From: an uncultured Bacteroidota bacterium
Lineage (GTDB): Bacteria; Bacteroidota; Bacteroidia; AKYH767-A; JABDAW01
DNA: 35,214 bases
Assembly: GCA_903911135.1 (NCBI GenBank)
Contig: CAIWCG010000047.1
Location: 1-35,214, forward strand
Reading direction: 5' to 3'
Below, piece after piece: positions 24,057 to 30,911 of this stretch. A model generated the notes under the pieces. It searched no databases, had not been told where the DNA came from, and worked only from the letters and a program-made list of their open reading frames with translations. Every line of letters begins with the position of its first letter. Position 1 is the first letter of the stretch. Position numbers and translations under genes: made by a program.

Positions 24057-24395
24057 TCGTTTTTCTTTCATCAATTTATAATACCGACCTTTTCGTGTAG
24101 TGCAATAAAAGGATTATTATTATTTTGAATCTTTAATTCAACATGTACCTGATTTGTTTTGAAATAGAAAGAAGCGGATTTAATTTAGAGGGGTTCAAAG
24201 AATGAGAAAACCTGGAGGGGAATATTTATTATTAAAATAAATAGAAACGTTCCAACTTTATGTTTTCAATTGGGAGATGGGTCAAGAAATTTCAAGGCTT
24301 CTGATGAAAATTGGGAGGGCTTGTAGTTGCTGCCTCAGTCTGTATATATATACATAGGAATGGAAATTCCTTAAAAATTCATTACTTTTGCCGCT
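24057..24395. other. Duplicated and decayed gene/promoter segment
   Basis: This intergenic region contains a short copy of the 22746 gene start (24143-24205), an unmatched A/T-rich middle, and the second copy of the promoter repeat (24304-24398). In order it mirrors 22746-23432 with about 430 bases missing. No intact gene. Confidence 0.7.
24143..24205 (+). pseudogene. Truncated copy of the 156-aa hypothetical gene
   Basis: Twenty codons, MYLICFEIERSGFNLEGFKE, then TGA. They align with MYLICFEVDRNGFILEAFSD of the gene at 22746. The rest of the gene is missing. Confidence 0.75.
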
Positions 24396-24398
24396 ATG
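24304..24398 (+). repeat. Promoter-bearing direct repeat, copy 2
   Basis: Second copy of 23341-23432. The -7 box TACTTTTG (24383-24390) stands 5 nt before the ATG at 24396, so the downstream gene now uses a promoter nearly identical to that of the DUF6934 gene. Confidence 0.9.
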
Positions 24399-24962
24399 AA
24401 TAAAGCAGATTTAATCGAAAACATCGGCAAGTGCCAATATCTTTTGGATGAAATGAGCATCAAGCAGACTCATGTGGACGATATGCTTTCATTTTTTAAA
24501 ACCACTTTCGATGAATTCGGGTTGTTCTTCAATTCATCTTTGGCTTGGATGCAGGCCGATGAGCAGGCGAAGAATAAGTTGCCGCTTCCGTTCCCTGCCT
24601 TGAAGATTGACGTGAATCGTCGTGCCGAATCTCAAAAGGAGGGTGAACAGGCGGTGGAAAAGTTTGGAAAATATATTCTGGAAGCTACCGGCATAATAAA
24701 TGATTCTAATGCCGTGAGGGATGAATATGAAATTTTTAACAAGGAGGTGACGGTTTTTTATAATTCCTTTTCCAAATCGGTGAATAAAATGATGGCTGCC
24801 GGTGCCGATGTGGATGCGATGGGAAGGATGTCGAACAAATATCTTATCAACATCAAGGAATGGGACGAAAAAACTACGGTAATTCTAAGGCGAGTAAGGC
24901 GATTGGATGAACGCGTGAAGGATATAAGATCTCGTATCAATGCATTGAGAGGAATCAATTAA
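24396..24962 (+). CDS. Hypothetical helical protein, 188 aa
   Basis: No signal peptide or membrane segment. The sequence is rich in Lys, Glu, Asp and Met and looks largely alpha-helical with coiled-coil character, especially the last 50 residues (EKTTVILRRVRRLDERVKDI). It starts directly behind the duplicated promoter repeat and ends 22 nt before ftsX. Codon texture is like that of ftsX, so it probably belongs to the core genome rather than the island. Family not recognised; a structural or division-associated role is only suggested by position. Confidence 0.7.
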   Translation: MNKADLIENIGKCQYLLDEMSIKQTHVDDMLSFFKTTFDEFGLFFNSSLAWMQADEQAKNKLPLPFPALKIDVNRRAESQKEGEQAVEKFGKYILEATGIINDSNAVRDEYEIFNKEVTVFYNSFSKSVNKMMAAGADVDAMGRMSNKYLINIKEWDEKTTVILRRVRRLDERVKDIRSRINALRGIN

Positions 24963-24984
24963 TCGAAACTTATAAATAGCAATC

Positions 24985-25866
24985 ATGGCATCGAAAGAGC
25001 AACAGTTTGAGAAAAGAAGATTACGGGGTTCTTATGTTTCTACCGTGGTAAGCATTTCGTTAGTGCTATTCATGCTTGGATTATTGGGCTTCATTGGGCT
25101 TCATGGCAAGATACTTTCTGATTACGCCAAAGAAAAAATAGAACTGATGGTGATGCTCAAGGATAATCAGAAGGAGGCGGATATTCTGCAGTTCAAGAAA
25201 TCGCTTGATGCCATGCCATCGGTAAAATCGACGGAGTTCATTACCAAACAGCAGGCTGCCGAGAACTTTGCCAAAACGGAGAATGATGATTTTTTGGGGA
25301 TATTGGATTATAACCCATTGCCATCTTCGATAAACATCCATCTGAAGGCACAATATACCTCTCAAGAAAATATTTCAAGGATAAAAAAGGATATCTTGAA
25401 GAATGATATGGTCAAGGAAATATCGTATGACAAGACCTTGGTGGGTTCCTTGAATGATAATTTGGAGACGATATCCTTGGTACTGATTGTTTTTTGCGCC
25501 TTGCTGTTCATCATTTCCATCGCCTTGATAAACAATACTATCCGCTTGGCCTTGCATTCAAAAAGGTTCTTGATAAAGACCATGCAATTGGTGGGGGCTA
25601 CAGGCAGATTTATCCGTCGTCCATTTTTAGAGACTGGCATCATAAACGGAATGGTGGCAGCCATGATAGCTAGCGGATTGCTTACGGGGGTCATCTTTTT
25701 GATGCAGCGCGAAATCCCTGATCTGATAGAGATAGAGTTGGAAAATGCAGTCCTTTTTGGGGCGCTTTTCGTCATGATATTCGTGTTGGGAATAATCATA
25801 TCGTGGCTAAGCACGTACATGTCAGTTCAAAAATATTTACGACTTCATTCGGATGAATTATATTAA
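24985..25866 (+). CDS. ftsX: Cell division protein FtsX (ABC-type permease)
   Basis: Encodes 293 aa. FtsX layout: a short cytoplasmic N-terminus (KRRLRGSYVSTVVSISLVLF), first membrane helix at ~18-42, a periplasmic domain of ~120 residues (~45-165), then three more helices (~165-190, ~215-240, ~255-280) with the permease-type segment SKRFLIKTMQLVGATGRFIRRPFL between helices. With the ATPase FtsE (not in this window) it forms a complex at the division site that activates peptidoglycan hydrolases through its periplasmic part. The following DUF3098, uppP and truB genes are its usual neighbours in Bacteroidota. The ATG at 24985 fits the family length. Confidence 0.9.
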   Translation: MASKEQQFEKRRLRGSYVSTVVSISLVLFMLGLLGFIGLHGKILSDYAKEKIELMVMLKDNQKEADILQFKKSLDAMPSVKSTEFITKQQAAENFAKTENDDFLGILDYNPLPSSINIHLKAQYTSQENISRIKKDILKNDMVKEISYDKTLVGSLNDNLETISLVLIVFCALLFIISIALINNTIRLALHSKRFLIKTMQLVGATGRFIRRPFLETGIINGMVAAMIASGLLTGVIFLMQREIPDLIEIELENAVLFGALFVMIFVLGIIISWLSTYMSVQKYLRLHSDELY

Positions 25867-25870
25867 TTAT

Positions 25871-25878
25871 TACATTTG
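25871..25878 (+). promoter_or_regulatory. TAnnTTTG -7 box before the DUF3098 gene
   Basis: TACATTTG followed by C, 20 nt before the ATG at 25899. It would let DUF3098 and uppP be transcribed apart from ftsX. Confidence 0.5.
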
Positions 25879-25898
25879 CACCCTAATTATAAAATAGC

Positions 25899-26216
25899 AT
25901 GGCTACTCAAATTAAAACAACTACTGCAGCTCCAAAGGTTGCCCCTAGCGTTAAACCGATTACAAAGACCTATCCATCCGCTCCAAAGGAGTTCTTTGCT
26001 TTCGAAAAGGAAAACTATATATTGATGGTTATCGGTGTAATCGTCATTGCAATAGGATTTGCCTTGATGTCTGGCGGAAGTTCTACGGATCCAAATGTTT
26101 ATAATCCAGATTTGTTCAGCACCCGAAGAATTGTAATTGCTCCAACGGTAGTGCTTATCGGTTATGCCATTGAATTGGTGGCAATCTTGAAGAAATCAAA
26201 GAGCACTGAGGAATAG
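25899..26216 (+). CDS. DUF3098 membrane protein
   Basis: Encodes 105 aa. A Lys/Pro/Thr/Ala-rich soluble N-terminus (~30 residues) precedes two membrane helices (~42-62 and ~78-98) separated by the loop SGGSSTDPNVYNPDLFSTRR. This is the DUF3098 pattern, with the 'GG-S-DPN-FNP-IFS-RR' loop typical of the family. Function is not established. The family sits between ftsX and uppP in many Bacteroidota, as here, which suggests a link with division or wall synthesis. Confidence 0.9.
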   Translation: MATQIKTTTAAPKVAPSVKPITKTYPSAPKEFFAFEKENYILMVIGVIVIAIGFALMSGGSSTDPNVYNPDLFSTRRIVIAPTVVLIGYAIELVAILKKSKSTEE

Positions 26217-26256
26217 TTTTCTGTGCCCTAGCTTTTAATCACCCATAATTTAAGAT

Positions 26257-27048
26257 ATGAATTTAATTCAAGCCATTATTCTTGGCATCATAGAAGGAAT
26301 AACGGAATTTCTTCCGATTTCCTCAACCGGTCATATGATTCTTGCTTCGAAGCTCCTGTTGACCCATGATCAGGATTATACCAAAACCTTCGAAATCGTC
26401 ATACAGTTTGCTGCCATACTTGCAGTATTCACCTTATATTATAAAAGGTTCTTAGTAGGGATTGAAATATACACGAAACTTGCTGTGGCATTTCTTCCAA
26501 CTGGGCTTATTGGTTTTGTTGCCTATAAGTACATAAAGGAATATTTAATGAACCCTTTTGTAGTTTGCATTTCTTTGATTGTAGGTGGAATAGTATTGAT
26601 AATTTTAGATAATTGGACTGCCAAGAAAAAATCGGAGTATGCCACCATTGAGGACATATCTTATAAAAGTGCATTTATCATTGGACTCATCCAATGCATA
26701 TCAATGATTCCCGGAGTTTCAAGGGCTGCTGCTACAATATTTGGAGGCATATACAAAGGCTTTGACCGAAAACAAGCGGCTGAATTTTCTTTTTTGCTTG
26801 CCATTCCAACAATGACTGCAGCAACAGGGTATGATTTGTTTAAACATCATAAGGAATTATCTTCAGAAAAATGGTCTATGTTGGCAGTTGGTGGGGTAGT
26901 GGCCTTTATTTTTGCAATCCTTGCCGTCAAGGCATTCATATCCTATTTGACAAACCATGGATTCAAATATTTCGGATTGTATCGAATCATCCTCGGCGTA
27001 GTTTTTTTGGTTCTAGCGCTGTTGCTTAATTGGCAATTGGACGCTTAA
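26257..27048 (+). CDS. uppP: Undecaprenyl-diphosphate phosphatase
   Basis: Encodes 263 aa with about seven or eight membrane helices. It removes one phosphate from undecaprenyl diphosphate so the lipid carrier can be reused in peptidoglycan and polysaccharide synthesis; loss of the activity gives bacitracin sensitivity. Both family motifs are present: EGITEFLPISSTGHM near residue 14 and PGVSRAAATIFGG near residue 155, containing the Glu, Ser and Arg of the active site. Length agrees with the UppP/BacA family. The order ftsX-DUF3098-uppP-truB is as expected for the phylum. Confidence 0.95.
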   Translation: MNLIQAIILGIIEGITEFLPISSTGHMILASKLLLTHDQDYTKTFEIVIQFAAILAVFTLYYKRFLVGIEIYTKLAVAFLPTGLIGFVAYKYIKEYLMNPFVVCISLIVGGIVLIILDNWTAKKKSEYATIEDISYKSAFIIGLIQCISMIPGVSRAAATIFGGIYKGFDRKQAAEFSFLLAIPTMTAATGYDLFKHHKELSSEKWSMLAVGGVVAFIFAILAVKAFISYLTNHGFKYFGLYRIILGVVFLVLALLLNWQLDA

Positions 27049-27106
27049 TGAATTATTCGGATTCACGGAGATACGACATTTATAGATCTCCTTGTTTGAT
27101 AAACTG

Positions 27107-27802
27107 ATGCAAAAAAAAACAAACTTTGATTTTGAAAAAGGGGAACTGCTTCTTTTCAATAAACCTTTGACCTGGACCTCTTTTGATTTGGTCAGAAAAG
27201 TGAAATATATCACGAAAGCAAAAAAGGTTGGTCATGCAGGTACCTTAGATCCATTGGCATCTGGATTATTGATAATCTGTACTGGTAAATTAACCAAATC
27301 CATTGACCAGATACAGGCAATGGAAAAAGAATATACAGGAACTTTTAAACTTGGGGCAACCACATCATCCTATGATTTGGAAAGGGAAATAGATCTAACA
27401 TTTGACATTTCCTCCATAACAGAAGAGGATATTTTGAATACTGTGAAGAAATTCATTGGTGAGATAGACCAGTTCCCACCGCAGCATTCCGCAAAAAAGG
27501 TTGATGGGAAAAGAGCGTATGAACTTGCAAGGATAGGAAAGGTAGCGAATCTCGAGGCAAAAAGGATTAAAATATATGAATTCGAAATTACAGGAATAGA
27601 GTTGCCTTTGGTTCATTTTAGGGTAGTTTGCAGCAAGGGAACCTATGTGCGTTCTTTGGCTCATGACTTTGGCAAGGAACTAAACAACGGGGCTCACCTG
27701 GTGGCACTTGTCAGAACGAAAATTGGTAAATATTCTTTGGAGGATGCTCATGAGATTGATGATTTTGCTAATCTCCTAAAATCTAATACAGTAACCACCT
27801 AA
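27107..27802 (+). CDS. truB: tRNA pseudouridine(55) synthase TruB
   Basis: Encodes 231 aa from the ATG at 27107. A TTG five codons upstream is also in frame, but the ATG is nearer the conserved start (LLFNKPLTWTSFDLV). TruB makes pseudouridine at position 55 in the T-loop of tRNAs. The catalytic Asp lies in HAGTLDPLASGLL; the motifs QFPPQHSAKKVDGKRAYELAR and CSKGTYVRSLAHDFG are diagnostic. The short C-terminus is usual in Bacteroidota. It is followed 22 nt later by a glycosyltransferase gene, probably in the same transcript. Confidence 0.93.
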   Translation: MQKKTNFDFEKGELLLFNKPLTWTSFDLVRKVKYITKAKKVGHAGTLDPLASGLLIICTGKLTKSIDQIQAMEKEYTGTFKLGATTSSYDLEREIDLTFDISSITEEDILNTVKKFIGEIDQFPPQHSAKKVDGKRAYELARIGKVANLEAKRIKIYEFEITGIELPLVHFRVVCSKGTYVRSLAHDFGKELNNGAHLVALVRTKIGKYSLEDAHEIDDFANLLKSNTVTT

Positions 27803-27824
27803 ACGAACTAGCATCTTGAAGCAA

Positions 27825-28904
27825 ATGAATAAACGAACGAAGGTTCTCATTTGCCCCCTTGATTGGGGACTTGGACATGCCACAAGATGCATCCCGATAA
27901 TCAATGAATTGATAAAGCAGGATGCTGATGTTTACATTGCCGTTGATAAGGCGCCGTTTGATTTGCTAATTCGAGAATACCCTCAATTGAAATTCCTCAC
28001 TTTTCCAGGAATTCAAATCAACTATCCGAATCCCGCTTTGATGATTCCATATCTGTTATTTCTTTTCCCAAAGATGCTAGTTGGTATAAAAAAGGAAAAC
28101 AAATATTTACAAGATTTGATTGATCTATATAAATTTGATGTAGTTATTTCAGACAATAGATATGGCTTATGGAACAAATCAACAAGAACCGTTTTTATTA
28201 CTCATCAGGTAACCGTGAAGACCCCTTTTTGGTTAAATTTTCTAACGCCGTTATTATTCAAGCTTAGCAAGTATTTCATTGACAAATATAACTATCTTTG
28301 GATTCCGGATAACGAGGATGACAATAATAATTTGACGGGAGACTTATCCCATAAATACCAAATTAAAAACAAATCCAGGTTTGTTGGCATTCTTTCGAGA
28401 TTCAATAAAACAACTGCCAAGGAAGATTTTGTATATGACATCTGTGCAATCATTTCGGGGCCGGAACAACAACGAATGGAATTTAAAAACCTTATCCTGC
28501 CTCAATTGAAGGATTCTGGAAAGAAATGTGTGGTCATTTCAGGTAATCCAATTATTACAGAACCCATTACTCAAGGTAACATGACTTACTATCCTCATCT
28601 GAAAAAGGAGGAAATGCAAAAGGTCATCGAGCAATCAAAAATAATTATCAGCAGGTCGGGATATTCCACCATCATGGATTTATCGGTGTTGGAGAAAAAT
28701 GCCATTTTCATACCTACTCCTGGGCAAACGGAACAGGAATATCTTGCCCAAAGACTGATGAAAAAGGGAATTATTTATTCTCAAAAGCAAAAATCATTTA
28801 ACCTTAAAATGGCTCTCGAAGAATCTCAAAACTATAAAGGCCTAAAGCTAGAATCATCGCCAGAGCTTTTGGCAAATGCCATCAAAGAGGTTCTGAAGTT
28901 TTGA
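27825..28904 (+). CDS. GT28/MurG-like glycosyltransferase family protein
   Basis: Encodes 359 aa from the ATG at 27825; an in-frame TTG three codons earlier is less likely. The N-terminal Rossmann half opens KVLICPLDWGLGHATRC, with the glycine-rich loop of MurG-type GT-B enzymes; the C-terminal half carries IISRSGYSTIMDLSVLEKNAIFIPTPGQTEQEYLA, the nucleotide-sugar binding region of the GT28 family. No signal peptide; it should act at the inner face of the membrane. Acceptor and donor cannot be told. It lies next to truB in the same direction and may contribute to lipid or polysaccharide glycosylation. Confidence 0.82.
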   Translation: MNKRTKVLICPLDWGLGHATRCIPIINELIKQDADVYIAVDKAPFDLLIREYPQLKFLTFPGIQINYPNPALMIPYLLFLFPKMLVGIKKENKYLQDLIDLYKFDVVISDNRYGLWNKSTRTVFITHQVTVKTPFWLNFLTPLLFKLSKYFIDKYNYLWIPDNEDDNNNLTGDLSHKYQIKNKSRFVGILSRFNKTTAKEDFVYDICAIISGPEQQRMEFKNLILPQLKDSGKKCVVISGNPIITEPITQGNMTYYPHLKKEEMQKVIEQSKIIISRSGYSTIMDLSVLEKNAIFIPTPGQTEQEYLAQRLMKKGIIYSQKQKSFNLKMALEESQNYKGLKLESSPELLANAIKEVLKF

Positions 28905-28912
28905 ATCATTCT

Positions 28913-28920
28913 TATATTTG
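28913..28920 (+). promoter_or_regulatory. TAnnTTTG -7 box of the beta-propeller gene
   Basis: TATATTTG followed by C, 29 nt before the ATG at 28950; it lies just after the glycosyltransferase stop, so the next gene is a separate transcript. Confidence 0.6.
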
Positions 28921-28949
28921 CGCCACTAAAAATAAAAAACAACAGCATT

Positions 28950-30251
28950 ATGAAAGTAAAAATACAAGTTCTAATCATCATCGCATTTGGGTTCTTTATA
29001 AGCAATAGCATTGCACAGCCGTATGTAAAAAATGTCATCGTATTGAATGAGGGGCATTATGATTATACCAACAGCATTCAAACCGTTCCTGTTTCGGTAG
29101 GTAGTTACGATCCGATTACGCAGCAATACACCACTTTCGATGTCATTAATAATGCGCGTTTTGCTTCTTGTGTGGTGGTGGATGGAAATAATATCTATGT
29201 TGCTGCCGACAGTTTTCTGATTAAATATGACCGATATACCCATGCCCGACTCGATTCGCAGATAGTTCAGGGCATCCGAAAAATTGCGGTGTGGAACAAC
29301 CAGTTGCTCATTACCAGAGGCCAATATCTCATCAGTTATAATTCCTATTTCCAGGTTTACGACAAGAATTCTTTGGCGTTTTTATATGAATTCAACACCA
29401 CTGTAGGTCCGCAATATGCAAGTGAAGGAATAGTGGTGAACAACGACACGGCCTATTTGGCCATTAACAATGGTTTCGATTATGGAAATGAAGTGGGATA
29501 TATCGGAAAGGTAAACCTGAATGCAGCAAGTTATATAGGTAATGTGGATTTGGGCCCAACAGCGAAAAACCCTTTCACCATTGCCTATAACGGCGGAAGT
29601 TTATACACCGTAAACAATCGCGATTATACCAATGCAAGCGTTTCGACGATGAACATCGCCAATGGAACCTTGACCACCAGCGATTTGGCTACCTCCAGCG
29701 GTTGTGGAGCATCCACCTTGGCCACCAATTACATTTATTACCAAGTAAGCGGCGACACGATTATCCGAAGATTCGACATCAACACGCTCACCAATTACGA
29801 TATTCAGCACATCAATAAAAACATTTATGGAATGGTTCACGACCCCATCAACTCCATCATTTATGCCGGCGAAACGGACTATACCACCTACGGAAAAATA
29901 TTCATTTATGACATGAACGGAAACGTACAAGGTTCCTTCAATGTAAGCGTAGCCCCTGGTGAAGTAGCGTTGGATATCAGAAACGATGCAGGCATCAGCA
30001 ACATCACCCAAAACTCAAACATCTTCATCTTTCCAAACCCTGCCAAGGACCAAATATGCATTTCCAACTCCACACCAATTCAAAACTCAACCATCATCAT
30101 TACTGACATGATGGGCAAAACGGTTTCGCAGATAGCAGGCAGCAACACCACGCTGCAAACCATATCGGTGCTCAACCTAAGCGCAGGAATTTATACCATC
30201 AAAGTCATCAGCGACAAAATGGTAACCACCCAAAAATTCATCAAGCAATAA
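28950..30251 (+). CDS. Secreted beta-propeller protein with T9SS sorting domain
   Basis: Encodes 433 aa. A signal peptide ends near SIAQ (residue ~22). Residues ~25-345 form repeated strand motifs of a YncE/DUF5074-like propeller: VIVLNEGHYD, then repeated forms such as 'G-VNLNAASYIGNVDLG' and 'IYVAADSFLIKYD'. Residues ~355-433 are a T9SS type A domain (IFPNPAKDQICISN, NLSAGIYTIKVI, TQKFIKQ). It is expected outside the cell or on its surface. DUF5074-type proteins are surface binding proteins of unknown ligand. A strong terminator follows. Confidence 0.85.
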   Translation: MKVKIQVLIIIAFGFFISNSIAQPYVKNVIVLNEGHYDYTNSIQTVPVSVGSYDPITQQYTTFDVINNARFASCVVVDGNNIYVAADSFLIKYDRYTHARLDSQIVQGIRKIAVWNNQLLITRGQYLISYNSYFQVYDKNSLAFLYEFNTTVGPQYASEGIVVNNDTAYLAINNGFDYGNEVGYIGKVNLNAASYIGNVDLGPTAKNPFTIAYNGGSLYTVNNRDYTNASVSTMNIANGTLTTSDLATSSGCGASTLATNYIYYQVSGDTIIRRFDINTLTNYDIQHINKNIYGMVHDPINSIIYAGETDYTTYGKIFIYDMNGNVQGSFNVSVAPGEVALDIRNDAGISNITQNSNIFIFPNPAKDQICISNSTPIQNSTIIITDMMGKTVSQIAGSNTTLQTISVLNLSAGIYTIKVISDKMVTTQKFIKQ

Positions 30252-30270
30252 AATCGAAGCTTGAGTTTCA

Positions 30271-30307
30271 AAAAGGGCAGGAGAAGACGATTCTCCTGCC
30301 TTTTTTA
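30271..30307 (+). terminator. Rho-independent terminator
   Basis: ggcaggagaa (30276-30285) pairs with ttctcctgcc (30291-30300), a 10-bp stem with a 5-base loop, followed by six T. Confidence 0.92.
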
Positions 30308-30411
30308 ATTTAACCCTTAGCTCCCTCGGCCTGTTTTTTATCAATTTATAAAGTAAATGATTGATAAATAGCTGTTTTTAATGTATTTAATGAGTTTTAG
30401 AGAGACTGTTG

Positions 30412-30621
30412 CGTCCGACGTAATGGTCATTACGTCCGATGTAATGCCCATTATGTCGGACATAATACCCTTTGAGTCGAACGTAATGGGCATTATCTCG
30501 GACGCTAAGGGTATTATTGTGACGACAATGACCTTTATTGCGACGACAATGACCTTTATTGTGGCTGCAATAACCTTTATTTTTGATGCTAAGCCCATTA
30601 TATTGGTCGCAAAGGGCTTTA
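30412..30621. repeat. Tandem array E: 21-bp unit, 10 copies, self-complementary
   Basis: Units start every 21 bases from 30412 to 30601. Forms range from cgtccgatgtaatgcccatta through ttgtgacgacaatgaccttta to tattggtcgcaaagggcttta; nearly all end in tta. cgtaatggtcattacg (30418-30433) is a perfect palindrome, and the unit at 30433 pairs with 30484-30504 with two mismatches, so single strands could fold into hairpins. More diverged than arrays B or D but without length changes. Confidence 0.9.
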
Positions 30622-30879
30622 TTTTTTGATGAAATGATCATAAAATGGGACTTATGATTTTCAAAATGATCAAACTTGGCTATCATTAATTTGCTTAATG
30701 ACCAATCAAGGCCAATAGGAAAAGGAAAGGCATGGAAACGGACAATTAATAAAAAAATGGCATTCATAAACTTTTTATGAAGGTGTAAAACAAGGAAAAT
30801 CAACCTAAAAATGATTAAAATCATACAAATTCTAAGCCTCATAAGGGGTATGGAAGGTTTATAATTCCAACAAAATATC

Positions 30880-30887
30880 TAAATTTG
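30880..30887 (+). promoter_or_regulatory. TAnnTTTG -7 box of the 2-oxoacid oxidoreductase operon
   Basis: TAAATTTG followed by C, 24 nt before the ATG at 30912. No clear TTTG at -33. Confidence 0.55.
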
Positions 30888-30911
30888 CAGCCTTAATCAT
30901 TAAAATAAATC

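Larger units (their letters stand above)
30308..30911. other. Intergenic region holding array E and the korAB promoter
   Basis: Besides the 21-bp array (30412-30621) and the -7 box at 30880, the stretch 30622-30870 is A/T-rich with no convincing gene. Confidence 0.5.

Noticed and set aside
30341-30842. Frames of 82-151 codons around array E
   Set aside because: They consist of repeat-derived residues or A/T-rich antisense sequence and overlap on both strands.
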